Assembly: GCF_007859075.1 (NCBI RefSeq)
Contig: NZ_VOAK01000021.1
Span: 186,001-250,000 of the forward strand
Direction of reading: 5' to 3'
Length of the DNA stretch: 64,000 nt
Source of the DNA: Gemmobacter aquaticus
Lineage (GTDB): Bacteria; Pseudomonadota; Alphaproteobacteria; Rhodobacterales; Rhodobacteraceae
A program made the translations under genes and the position numbers. Under the pieces are notes generated by a model. It had not been told where the DNA came from and did not search any database. It saw only the letters and a program-made list of their open reading frames with translations. Of the stretch, positions 9,462-18,361 are shown piece after piece (position 1 is the first letter of the stretch; the number at the start of each line of letters is the position of its first letter).

Positions 9462-10414
9462 GCCGTTCACGCTGGCCACGTCGGCTTCTTCTGGTCCTCG
9501 TGGCCGGGTTTTGCCTCGCCGTGGTCTTTTCCACCTGGTTCTCGCATCGGCTGCTGGTCGAGGTGCTGACCGGGCGCGCCTTTGGTGCGCCAGCCGAAGC
9601 CATCGCCGATCCGCTGGTCATGGGCTATCGCGGCGACCCCGGACAGGCATTCGGCTTGCCATTCCAGACGGTCAGCGTGGATACTCCCGGCGGACCGGCG
9701 CCCGCCTGGTTGATCCCTCCGGCTGCCAATGCAACACCCGACGGAACTGCGGCAATTTTTGTCCACGGCATCGGTGGCGCGCGCGAGGACGGCTATCCCT
9801 ATCTGCACGCCCTGCATGAGGCAGGCCTGCCGGTTCTGTTGATCACCTACAGAAATGACCCCGAGGCACCACGTGCCCCCGACGGTCTGCGCCTTTTCGG
9901 ATTGACGGAATGGGAGGATTTGGACGCCGCCGCCCTCTGGCTGCAGGCGCGCGGCGCGCGCAAGATTGTGCTGGTTGGCGCCTCGATGGGGGGCGGGATT
10001 GTCGGGCAGTTCCTTGCGCGCTCACCAAGGGCCGATCAGGTCAGCGCGCTGATCCTCGATGCACCTGCACTCGATGCGCAAATGGTGCTGGGTCATATCA
10101 CGGACGAGCTGAAACTGCCGCTGCGCAGCCTTGGCGCGAGGCTCGCGATTCCCGCCTTTGCCCTGACGCATGGGGCCAATCTGGCGCAGGCCGCCGTGAT
10201 CCCGGTGGTGGCCGGGTTCGATGGTCCCGTCCTGCTATTTCATGGCGCGGCGGATCGTATCGTGCCACCTGAGATCAGCTTTGCCGTGCTTGAGGCGCGC
10301 GATGGCGGCACGACCATGCTGCACACCGCGGGCGATCATCTGCAAAGCCATCTGGTCGAGCCCGAGCGGTTTGACCGGATCCTGCGTGGCTTCCTCGGCG
10401 CGCTGCCGCGCTGA
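9458..10414 (+). CDS. Membrane-anchored alpha/beta hydrolase
   Basis: Product of 318 aa. A positively charged start and a hydrophobic helix (about residues 8-28) act as anchor or uncleaved signal. The alpha/beta-hydrolase domain shows the oxyanion segment FVHGIGGARED, the nucleophile elbow GASMGGG, an acid in the GAADRIVPP segment and a C-terminal His in TAGDHLQSH. Related proteins are annotated as esterases or peptidases of BEM46/YfhR type. The start overlaps the HAD gene by 4 nt. The following feature is the SRP RNA. Confidence 0.8.
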   Translation: MSRSRWPRRLLLVLVAGFCLAVVFSTWFSHRLLVEVLTGRAFGAPAEAIADPLVMGYRGDPGQAFGLPFQTVSVDTPGGPAPAWLIPPAANATPDGTAAIFVHGIGGAREDGYPYLHALHEAGLPVLLITYRNDPEAPRAPDGLRLFGLTEWEDLDAAALWLQARGARKIVLVGASMGGGIVGQFLARSPRADQVSALILDAPALDAQMVLGHITDELKLPLRSLGARLAIPAFALTHGANLAQAAVIPVVAGFDGPVLLFHGAADRIVPPEISFAVLEARDGGTTMLHTAGDHLQSHLVEPERFDRILRGFLGALPR

Positions 10415-10446
10415 AGTTTGCCGCGGCGCGACCTCTATCGCGCCCC

Positions 10447-10475
10447 TTGCGCTTGGTCACGTCATGCCCTATCTG
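10447..10475 (+). promoter_or_regulatory. Sigma-70-type promoter of the SRP RNA gene
   Basis: TTGCGC (10447-10452), a 17-bp spacer, then TATCTG (10470-10475). The predicted start about 7 nt later coincides with the 5' end of the SRP RNA helix at 10483, which supports the assignment. Confidence 0.5.
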
Positions 10476-10482
10476 ACGCCTT

Positions 10483-10576
10483 GAGAGGTTGGCGCGGGCG
10501 AGCGCCTCGCCAACCCGGTCAGGTCCGGAAGGAAGCAGCCGTAACGAGCCCCGCTTGGGTCGTTGTCCAGCCTCTC
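10483..10576 (+). ncRNA. ffs: Bacterial small signal recognition particle RNA (4.5S)
   Basis: The core GGTCAGGTCCGGAAGGAAGC (about 10517-10536) with the following AGCCGTAAC is the universally conserved SRP domain IV loop region. Flanks pair to close the rod: GAGAGG at 10483-10488 with CCTCTC at 10571-10576. The length of about 94 nt fits the short bacterial form. The RNA binds Ffh and directs co-translational membrane targeting. The exact 3' end is uncertain by a few bases. Confidence 0.95.
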
Positions 10577-10611
10577 ACCCCCTCCCCCCAAATCGTGTTT
10601 TCGGGCCATCG

Positions 10612-12015
10612 CTAGATGATGGTCACCAGACCCGGTTTCTCGGGTTGCGGTTTTTCCGCGCCGTCGGCCAGTGTCACGGCATGGCCGCCATAGACCCGTG
10701 CCGCGTTCCCCAGCAAGGTGCCCGCAATCAGCCAGGTGATCGGGGTCAGCGTCGCATTCGGAATCAGGTCGATGATGTTCATCGTCACGGCAACCGCCAT
10801 TGCCCCCAGCAAGGGAAACTCGCTGCTTTCCACCGACCGGTATTTCGAAGCCGCCCGATACATCAGAAAAACTGGCGCGCAGAGCAACAGGAACGCCGCC
10901 AGATAGCCGACAAGCCCCCGCACGCCGAGGAAGATCACCCAAAGCCCATCGGGAATGTTGACGGTATCGCCATCATAGGGATCGACGTTCAGCGACCGAC
11001 CCGAACCGCCCCAGCCCATCATCGGCTTTTCCAGCGCCCGTTCGAGCAACTTTTCCTCGTTCATCAGGCGGAATTCAAGGGAACGCCCGCGCTCGGGCGA
11101 TATGCTCATGGCGAGATCGACGATCCCCTGCAGCGGCATGAAGGTCGAGGAGCGCAGGACAGGGTAGGCCGTCGCGAGTGTCACGCCGATACAGCAGATC
11201 ATCAGCACCCGCCGCGGGTTGGCAAAGCCGATCAACGGCGCAAAGATCATCGACAGCAGAAGTGCGCCTGCGGATTTGCAGATCAACAGCAGAAGCGCGA
11301 GATAGGCGACCGTAAGTTTTGCGCGCAGCGAACGGTCGGTCTTGGCCAGTCCGACTGAGAAGACAAATGCAATCGAGGTGATCGAGGCCACCCACAGGGG
11401 GTGTTCAAGGAACACGATCGGCCGGTAGCCGCCATAGCGGATCGTCTGCAGGAAGTCGTGCTGGAAGTAGCCATAGACCCAGACGTTGATCTGCGGGCTG
11501 AGCCTGACCTCGATAATCATGGGGATCGAGTAGAAGAGCATCCCCAGGACAACATAGCCGCAAAGCATCTTTGCTCCGCGGTAGTCGTGCAGATACCGAT
11601 AGCCCAGAAGCAGCGGCAGAACCTCGATATAAGCCCCCATCACTTCCTTGACGCCGCTGGCGACCGTCAGTCCCGGCCTGACGGTATTGCCCTCGATCAG
11701 GACATCGCCATTCAGAAGATCGGTAATAAGCGGTGTGACGATAAAGACCGCCAGCAGGACCTTGACGATGGGACCCATCGGCGGCGGATCGGCAACTGTC
11801 TTCTCGTGGCGTTTGCTGGCGAGCAGGATCGCGGCAACGATCGCGGGGATCGAGTGTTTGTCGAAACCCGGAATGCCGGGAAGGTAGAAGGTAATCAATT
11901 GCGGCAGCAGCAGATAGCCCACCACAAGCGAGAGGATCAGCGCCTGTTGCTTGTCGAACTTCGTGAACAGCCACAGCATGACCGCCGGCCAGATGAGCAG
12001 CACAAATCCCGCCAT
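10612..12015 (-). CDS. O-antigen ligase/polymerase-like membrane protein (Wzy/WaaL type)
   Basis: Product of 467 aa, hydrophobic through most of its length with about ten membrane segments. The large loop near residues 330-380 has the pattern of O-antigen ligase family proteins (RGRSLEFRLMNEEKLLERAL followed by PMMGWGGSGRS). Such proteins polymerise or ligate lipid-linked glycans in the inner membrane. The start MAGFVLLIW at 12015 removes a non-hydrophobic N-terminal extension. Neighbours (SMR-like protein, HAD-UbiA fusion, GT87) support a role in surface polysaccharide or lipid-linked sugar assembly. It is transcribed towards ffs. Confidence 0.75.
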   Translation of the reverse strand: MAGFVLLIWPAVMLWLFTKFDKQQALILSLVVGYLLLPQLITFYLPGIPGFDKHSIPAIVAAILLASKRHEKTVADPPPMGPIVKVLLAVFIVTPLITDLLNGDVLIEGNTVRPGLTVASGVKEVMGAYIEVLPLLLGYRYLHDYRGAKMLCGYVVLGMLFYSIPMIIEVRLSPQINVWVYGYFQHDFLQTIRYGGYRPIVFLEHPLWVASITSIAFVFSVGLAKTDRSLRAKLTVAYLALLLLICKSAGALLLSMIFAPLIGFANPRRVLMICCIGVTLATAYPVLRSSTFMPLQGIVDLAMSISPERGRSLEFRLMNEEKLLERALEKPMMGWGGSGRSLNVDPYDGDTVNIPDGLWVIFLGVRGLVGYLAAFLLLCAPVFLMYRAASKYRSVESSEFPLLGAMAVAVTMNIIDLIPNATLTPITWLIAGTLLGNAARVYGGHAVTLADGAEKPQPEKPGLVTII

Positions 12016-12299
12016 GCTACTGCTCCGTCCTGGCCCGGGGTTGTGCTCGCACGCAGAGATGCTCCAGTTTCGATGACCTGCAGGGCAAGACATCTTGTAT
12101 TCGATTGGACCGGAATTGCAACGCAGCGACGGGCCGGCGATCACGGGTTTTGCCGCGCCCTGCAACCACCCACAGTTTGCAGGTGCAGCGTCGCCCTTGA
12201 TCCGCGCCTGGCGCCAGCATAGTGTGACCGCGTTTTCCGCCAGCCGGCAGACCGGGCTGGGATTTGCAATTCCACATCCTTTGAAGGACGGCCGCGCGT

Positions 12300-12665
12300 A
12301 TGAACCACTGGATCCTGATCGTCACCGCCGCCGGCGCCAACGTCGCCCTGAACCTGTTCCTGAAGAAAGGTGGCCAGGGCCTCGATACGACGAACATCGG
12401 CACGTTGATCCTTTCGATCCTTGGGTCTGCATGGATGTGGATGGCGGTCATCAGCGCGGCTGCACTGCTGACTGCGTTTGTTGCCGCGATACGGACCTAC
12501 TCGCTGAGCCTGACCTATACCGCTGTGACGGCCCTCGCCATGGTCACCCTTACGATTGTCGACGCGATGATCCAGCATGAAACCATCGGCATCGGTCGGT
12601 CGCTCGGGCTGGGGCTGATCGTCTCGGGCCTGCTGGTCACCGCCTTCGCGACAACCTCGGCCTGA
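12300..12665 (+). CDS. Small four-helix membrane protein, SMR/EamA-half-transporter-like
   Basis: Product of 121 aa with four hydrophobic segments and the fold pattern of small multidrug resistance or ArnE/ArnF-like proteins (a helix-1 Asn pair, then SLSLTYTAVTALAMV in helix 3). No conserved helix-1 Glu of EmrE is seen, so drug efflux is less likely. Lipid-linked sugar flipping, as proposed for ArnEF, fits the neighbours: an O-antigen-ligase-like gene diverges from it and the HAD-UbiA gene converges on it 18 nt away. The function is inferred. Confidence 0.7.
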   Translation: MNHWILIVTAAGANVALNLFLKKGGQGLDTTNIGTLILSILGSAWMWMAVISAAALLTAFVAAIRTYSLSLTYTAVTALAMVTLTIVDAMIQHETIGIGRSLGLGLIVSGLLVTAFATTSA

Positions 12666-12683
12666 GGCATCCTGACCGCACGC

Positions 12684-14171
12684 TCAGCGCACGGCCAGAA
12701 TGAAGATGAGCAGCATCAGGGCGCCGCAGATCAGACCCACGCGGTCCTTGATCGTGAACACAATCGGATCATCTGACATATGCCCACGGCGGGTAAGCAT
12801 CTGCATGCGGCCAAGCCAGAAGAACAGCACGGGACAGATGAGCAGCAACAGGTTTGGGGTGCCGAAACTCGCCTGAACCTGCGGGTCCTGCGAGTAGAGC
12901 GCAAAGACCAGCACAGCCGCCTGCGCCGCGCCGACAGACATGGCCTGCAGGATCGGCAGATCACCCGCCATCATGTTCCGCCCCGCCGTCTTGTCGGCCC
13001 CGCGCGTCACCATATCCTCAAGCTCGGCCTGCCGCTTGATCGTGGCCAGCGAAAAGAAGAGGAACATCGAGAAGACCAGAAGCCACGGAGAGAGCACGAT
13101 GCCAGTCGCCGCGCTGCCGGCGACGATCCTGAGGGTATAGAGCGAGGCCAGCGCCACGACATCGACCATCATCTTGCGCTTGAGCAGGAAGGAATAGGCC
13201 GAGGTCGCAATGAGATAGATCAGCAGCGTCCAGAAGAACGCAGCCGGCAGCAGGACCGCAGCCACCAGCCCCGAAACCGTCAGCAGACCCACGGCAAGCA
13301 TCGCCCCGCTACGCGCGCTGGCATCGCCTGCGGCAAAGGGGCGGTGCTTCTTGCGCGGATGGGCGCGATCCGAGGGCAGGTCCACCAGATCGTTGATGAT
13401 GTAGATAGCCGAAGCTGTCAGCGAGAAGCAGACCATCGCCAGAAGTGCCGCCGGCAAGTGGGCAAGGTCGTGTGCGGTCAGCACCGGCAACAGCACTAGC
13501 AGGTTCTTGGCCCATTGATGCGGTCGGCAGGCGCGCAGCAGGGCAGGCAGTTCTGACTGCCCGTCGCCGACGCGCTGCAGACGGATGCCCTGCGCCTCGG
13601 CCTGACGTTCGGTTGCGGGGGCCACGCGGATCCCATAGGCCTTGCGTGCCGCTGCCCATACCGGCACATCCGCCGCACTGTCGCCGATATAGTCGAACCC
13701 CTTCGCACCAAAGCGCCGGACAAGGTAGTCGGCCTTCGCGTTCCCCGAGAGGTTGTCGGAAACATCGTCGGAACCGGTTCCCACGGCCTCGTCAAAGAGG
13801 CCAAGGTGACTTGCAATCGCCGACACCTGACGCTGCTCAGAGGCCGAGATCAGCGCGACTTTCCGGCCCTCGGCGCGGGCCGTCTCGATCAGTGCGATCA
13901 CATCGGCATCATAGGGCAGCTGATCAGGATCGATGATCTTGCGATCGGCCAGTGCCGTCTTGAACGCCTTCTTCCCCGAGGCCAGCCAGGATGGCAGGCT
14001 GGCGATGGCGCGCGGGCTGGATGCGAAGAGACCGATCAGCGCCTCATGCATCGTGTCAGTCCGGCACAATGTGTGGTCAAGATCGACAATCAGCGGAATG
14101 GCGACCGGCGCCGGGCGCTGATCCTGCAACCCGTAGTCAGGGACAAATGCCTGGGTATCTTCGGCGGACAT
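12684..14171 (-). CDS. HAD phosphatase - UbiA prenyltransferase fusion (DPPR-synthase-like)
   Basis: Product of 495 aa with two domains. Residues about 24-200 are a HAD phosphatase-like domain with DLDHT at 30-34 and a later GDSAADVPVW motif. Residues about 205-495 are a UbiA-type polyprenyl transferase with nine or so helices and the first Asp-rich motif at N260-D268 (NDLVDLPSD), followed by basic residues. The membrane half resembles decaprenyl-phosphate phosphoribosyltransferase (Rv3806c type) more than quinone-pathway UbiA. In that pathway the transferred 5-phosphoribose must lose its phosphate, and an attached HAD domain would suit this step. Function is inferred from the domain pairing and neighbours. 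Confidence 0.85.
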   Translation of the reverse strand: MSAEDTQAFVPDYGLQDQRPAPVAIPLIVDLDHTLCRTDTMHEALIGLFASSPRAIASLPSWLASGKKAFKTALADRKIIDPDQLPYDADVIALIETARAEGRKVALISASEQRQVSAIASHLGLFDEAVGTGSDDVSDNLSGNAKADYLVRRFGAKGFDYIGDSAADVPVWAAARKAYGIRVAPATERQAEAQGIRLQRVGDGQSELPALLRACRPHQWAKNLLVLLPVLTAHDLAHLPAALLAMVCFSLTASAIYIINDLVDLPSDRAHPRKKHRPFAAGDASARSGAMLAVGLLTVSGLVAAVLLPAAFFWTLLIYLIATSAYSFLLKRKMMVDVVALASLYTLRIVAGSAATGIVLSPWLLVFSMFLFFSLATIKRQAELEDMVTRGADKTAGRNMMAGDLPILQAMSVGAAQAAVLVFALYSQDPQVQASFGTPNLLLLICPVLFFWLGRMQMLTRRGHMSDDPIVFTIKDRVGLICGALMLLIFILAVR

Positions 14172-14253
14172 CGACTAATTTCCATTCAATTTCATTTCAC
14201 GTCATGCCAGAGCGTTACGCTGGCATCTGCGGCATGTGGCGATGCCGCAGAGT

Positions 14254-15471
14254 TCAGGATGCGGGCTCCAGGCGCGATGCGCGCTGTGCCGTCCGGCAAA
14301 TCACCAGATAGATCGTCAGCATCAGCAGAAGCGCCACTTCGCGCGACCGGGCGAGATCTGCCATGTCGAGACGTTCCCATATCCGCTGCGGGAAATAGAT
14401 CACCATCGCCAGAAGGATGATCGACACCAGTGCCAGAGGCTTGCCACGGGATGCCATCAACAGCGGGAAGGTCATGATCGCGAGCGGCGCAAGATCATAG
14501 TCATGGGCGTAGATCAGCAGAACCGAAATCGCCAGAAGCGGGCCGATCAGCCAGACCGCATCGTAGGACTGGCGATAGCGATAGAGGATCACTACGGCAA
14601 CAATGGCCACGGGCAAGGTGGAGGGGATCAAAATGCCCTGCCCCGCAAGCAAGCTGCGGATACCGAAAACATGCTTGAACGCCAGCGTGTTGTAGGTTCC
14701 GTCCTGATAGTCGATCAGCGACCTGACCCAGGCCACCCATGATCCTTCAAGACCGTTCACCCAGAGAGGCCAGCCAGACATCACGACAACGGTCACGGCC
14801 GATGCCGCGATCAGGGTCCAGCGGCGGTCCATCAGAAACCAGAATCCGACCAGAAACACCAGTTGCGGCTTGATGGCGCTGATGCCCAGCAGGACGCCTG
14901 CGACAAGATCAAGACGCTTCGTCGCAAACAGCCAGCTTCCCAGCAGAAAAGCCGCCGAGAACAGGGTCGTCTGCCCCATCCAGACCACATGGGCGGTAAA
15001 GGGATTTCCGATGACCACTGCCCAGGTCACGATCTCGGCCACGCGGAGATTCTGCGCAGCAGCATCGGCGACCGATGGCGTCAGGCGGATCGCGTGATGC
15101 ACAAAGGCGAGTATCCCCAGAATCGAGGCAAGGTTGATCGCGCCAATGATCAGCTGGCCCATGCTGATCGAGCCGACCGACATCGCCAGTGAGAACGGGG
15201 CAGAGTTTGGCGGATAGGCATAGCTGACCGACTGGATATCGGCGATCGTGCTCATCTGCGTCTTGAAGCTGGCGGGATCATAGGGGGTAGATCCATCCTC
15301 CCACATCTCGCCCGAGACGTAGAAATACATGGAATCAAACGCGAAATTCCCACCGCCACGCGCAACACCGGCGTAGCCGAACATCACAAGCGCAGCGACC
15401 CCGAGAAGAAGCATCACGACGGGCAAAATGTAGGACATCCTGGTGGAAGACGTCGCAGGTAAAAAATGCAC
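14254..15471 (-). CDS. GT87-family (DUF2029) polytopic glycosyltransferase
   Basis: Product of 405 aa with about ten membrane helices. The first periplasmic loop holds the DUF2029 pattern (FAFDSMYFYVSGEMWEDGSTPYD, split at FYVSG; then YAYPPNSAPFSL with the YPP motif). GT87 enzymes are GT-C fold transferases that use polyprenyl-phosphate sugars on the outer face of the inner membrane; the family includes mycobacterial mannosyltransferases. The start is a GTG at 15471 with GAGGTG 5 nt upstream; an ATG at 15438 is the alternative. It lies upstream of the HAD-UbiA gene on the same strand, 82 nt apart. Confidence 0.78.
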   Translation of the reverse strand: MHFLPATSSTRMSYILPVVMLLLGVAALVMFGYAGVARGGGNFAFDSMYFYVSGEMWEDGSTPYDPASFKTQMSTIADIQSVSYAYPPNSAPFSLAMSVGSISMGQLIIGAINLASILGILAFVHHAIRLTPSVADAAAQNLRVAEIVTWAVVIGNPFTAHVVWMGQTTLFSAAFLLGSWLFATKRLDLVAGVLLGISAIKPQLVFLVGFWFLMDRRWTLIAASAVTVVVMSGWPLWVNGLEGSWVAWVRSLIDYQDGTYNTLAFKHVFGIRSLLAGQGILIPSTLPVAIVAVVILYRYRQSYDAVWLIGPLLAISVLLIYAHDYDLAPLAIMTFPLLMASRGKPLALVSIILLAMVIYFPQRIWERLDMADLARSREVALLLMLTIYLVICRTAQRASRLEPAS

Positions 15472-15654
15472 TTGTCACCTCACAGTTGAACGAACGCGGA
15501 AATGATTCGTCAGAAATCTTCAATGCACCTGCGGCATTCTGGCTGACATCGACCATCTTGTCTATTCTTGCAGGCCAGATGCGCTTTGACAGTGCCCCCG
15601 TCCTGTGGCGAAAATATGGGGAAAAATGGACCGATCCCGCCACCTCGGCATGGG

Positions 15655-18258
15655 TCAGGGACGACCGCGCAGGCCCAGCCTGATCTGCTTTTCAATCTCG
15701 ATCAGGGCAAGGAAAGCCGCCCCGACCCCCACGATCAGAAGCCCGTCCGACAACGCAACCGGCTCTGTCCCGAAGACCTTCTGAAGTAGAGGCACGTAGG
15801 TGACAGCGACCTGGGCTGCGGTAATCGCGGCTGTCACCGTCCAGATGACCGGGGTTCCCCGCACTGCGCTCCATGTCAGCGATGTGCCGTGAATATTGCG
15901 GATGAAAAATAGATGGAAGATCTCAAGCACCACCAGTGTGTTCATGGCCATGGTCTGCGCGAGCGCGAGCGAATACCCCCGGTCGAGCGCATAGGCGAAG
16001 ACGCCGAAGACTGCAGCCAGAAACAACCCCGTCACGAGCACGACATGCCAGCCGAGCGCCCCCGACAGGATCGGCGCGTCGCGGCCGGGTGGCGGGCGCG
16101 ACATGGTGCCCGCCTCTGTCGGCTCGAAAGCAAGGGCAAGGCCCAGCGTGATGCCGGTGATCAGGTTCACCCACAGGATCTGCACCGCCGTCACCGGCAA
16201 GGAGAGGCCCAGAAGCAAGGCAACCACGATCACCCCGGCCTCACCCGCGCTTGTAGGCAACTCGAACCCGATGACCTTGCGCAGGTTGTCGCGGACGGTG
16301 CGCCCCTCGCGTACGGCGGCGGCGATGGTGGCAAAGTTGTCATCGGCCAGCACCAGATCGGCCACCTCTTTCGCGGCCTCAGATCCTTTCTGGCCCATGG
16401 CGATGCCCACATCCGCGCGCTTCAGCGCCGGGGCGTCATTCACCCCGTCACCGGTCATCGCAACAGACAGACCATTGGCCTGAAGGGCCGCGACAAGGCG
16501 CAGCTTGTGTTCGGGGCTGGTGCGGGCAAAGACATCGACGCCCGCCACCTCCAACGCCAGCTCAGCATCGTCGAGCCCATCGATCTCGGACCCCGTGAGC
16601 ACCCGGTCAGGGGTCTGCAAACCAACCTGCGCCGCGATGGCGGTGGCGGTTCCCGCGTGATCCCCGGTGATCATCTTGACCCTGATGCCCGCTGCCCGGC
16701 ATTCGGCCACAGCGGCAATCGCCTCGGTACGTGGAGGGTCGATCAACCCGACAAGCCCCAGAAAGGTCAGTCCTCCCTGCAGGGTGGTCTCATCGATCTC
16801 TATGCCGGTCTCCGCACGCTCGGCCAATGCCAGCACGCGCAGGCCACGACGCGCCATGATCTCGGCCCGGGTGTGCCAGTGGTGCAGGTCGATCCCTGCG
16901 CACATCATCAGGACCCGTTCAGGCGCGCCCTTCACATGGGTCAGACGACCGCCCTCCCCCTCGGTCAGAACGGCCATGAAGCGATGGCGGCTGTCGAAGG
17001 GCACTGTATCAAGCCGCCGCGCTGCCGGTTGACTGCCAACCTTCCGGGCAAAGGCAAGCAGCGCCCCCTCCATCGGATCCCCTTCGACGGTCCAGCGGCC
17101 ATCCTTGCCGCGCAGATGCGCGTCATTGCATAGCGCCGCGGCACAGGCGAGGCGGCCAAGGTCGCCTGCGGGCGTGATCGTGCCCTCGGGCGCATAGCCA
17201 TCGCCGCTGATCGTGAAGATGCCTTGGGGGGTTTCGGCCACCACCACAACCATCTCGTTGCGCGTCAATGTGCCCGTCTTGTCGGTGCAGATGACCGAGA
17301 CCGATCCGATCGCCTCGATTGCGGGCAGGCGGCGGACGATCGCATTGCGCCGCGCCATCGCCTGCACACCGATGGCGAGCGCAATGGTCATCACGGCGGG
17401 CAAGCCTTCCGGTATTGCGGCCACGGCGACGCCGACCACAGCCATGAACATATCGGGGAAGGCATGGTGCCCAACGAAAGTGCCATGAACCAGAAGCAGA
17501 GCCGAGGCGAGCAGAATGAAGAGCGACAGCCAGCGCGCAAAATGATCCATCTGCGCCACCAGCGGGGTGGTCAGCTCATCCACGTCCGCCAGCAGACCGC
17601 CGATGCGCCCGATTTCAGTCGCAGCGCCAGTCGCCACGACCAGCCCCCGTGCGGAGCCATGGGTCACCAGCGTTCCCGACCAGAGCATCGAGCGCCGATC
17701 CCCTAGCGGCGCATCCATGGCAACCGGGTCGGGCGCCTTTTCCACCGGGACCGACTCCCCGGTAAGGATCGCCTCCTGCGCCGACAAGCTGCGTGCGACC
17801 AGAATACGAAGATCAGCCGGAACTTTGTCGCCAGCCTCCAGCAGCACGACGTCGCCGGGCACGAGGGCGGCCCCGTCGACGCTCAGGCGCAGGCCATCGC
17901 GCAAGACCGCAGCCCTCGGGGCCAGCATCTTCCGGATCGCGACCATTGCCGCCTCGGCCTTGCCCTCTTGCAGGAAACCGATCGCCGCATTGGCGAACAC
18001 AACTGCAAGGATCACGCCGGTATCTACCCAGTGCTGCATGGCGCCCGTGATGATCGCCGAGCCAAGCAGCACATAGATCAGGACATTGTTGAACTGGTCA
18101 AAGAACCGTCGCATCGGACCGCGCGTCCGCACCGCGGGCAGGCGGTTCGGACCTAGCTCGTCCAACCGGCGCGACGCCTCGGCCGAGGTCAGCCCATCAG
18201 AGGCGGATTGCGTCGCCGCAAGGCATTCAGCCACATCAAGGTGATGGAATGCAGTCAT
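15655..18258 (-). CDS. P2-type cation-transporting ATPase (Ca2+/Mn2+-like)
   Basis: Product of 867 aa. It has an N-terminal cation-ATPase domain (residues 4-70), an actuator domain with TGES (around 166-169), PEGLP in helix M4 (283-287), the phosphorylation site DKTGTLT (D326), and a GDGVNDAPALKRADVG hinge. A C-terminal bundle ends with a cation-ATPase C domain. PEGLP is typical of Ca2+ and Mn2+ pumps; heavy-metal pumps have CPC there. M6 reads WVNLITGITLGLALAFEP, so the usual SERCA DGLPA stretch is not conserved and ion choice is open. The gene appears monocistronic. Confidence 0.88.
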   Translation of the reverse strand: MTAFHHLDVAECLAATQSASDGLTSAEASRRLDELGPNRLPAVRTRGPMRRFFDQFNNVLIYVLLGSAIITGAMQHWVDTGVILAVVFANAAIGFLQEGKAEAAMVAIRKMLAPRAAVLRDGLRLSVDGAALVPGDVVLLEAGDKVPADLRILVARSLSAQEAILTGESVPVEKAPDPVAMDAPLGDRRSMLWSGTLVTHGSARGLVVATGAATEIGRIGGLLADVDELTTPLVAQMDHFARWLSLFILLASALLLVHGTFVGHHAFPDMFMAVVGVAVAAIPEGLPAVMTIALAIGVQAMARRNAIVRRLPAIEAIGSVSVICTDKTGTLTRNEMVVVVAETPQGIFTISGDGYAPEGTITPAGDLGRLACAAALCNDAHLRGKDGRWTVEGDPMEGALLAFARKVGSQPAARRLDTVPFDSRHRFMAVLTEGEGGRLTHVKGAPERVLMMCAGIDLHHWHTRAEIMARRGLRVLALAERAETGIEIDETTLQGGLTFLGLVGLIDPPRTEAIAAVAECRAAGIRVKMITGDHAGTATAIAAQVGLQTPDRVLTGSEIDGLDDAELALEVAGVDVFARTSPEHKLRLVAALQANGLSVAMTGDGVNDAPALKRADVGIAMGQKGSEAAKEVADLVLADDNFATIAAAVREGRTVRDNLRKVIGFELPTSAGEAGVIVVALLLGLSLPVTAVQILWVNLITGITLGLALAFEPTEAGTMSRPPPGRDAPILSGALGWHVVLVTGLFLAAVFGVFAYALDRGYSLALAQTMAMNTLVVLEIFHLFFIRNIHGTSLTWSAVRGTPVIWTVTAAITAAQVAVTYVPLLQKVFGTEPVALSDGLLIVGVGAAFLALIEIEKQIRLGLRGRP

Positions 18259-18361
18259 GCGAAGGCCCGGTCAAAGGGCGCACCGACGTGGTGGCGCCGG
18301 TGCAAGGTCGCATGTGCAGCCTATCACGGCCTTGATCTGGCACAAGGTCGGCGCGCGCCGT

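Noticed and set aside
15913-17133. 406-codon plus-strand frame opposite the P-type ATPase
   Set aside because: Antisense shadow; the ATPase motifs on the other strand are complete.
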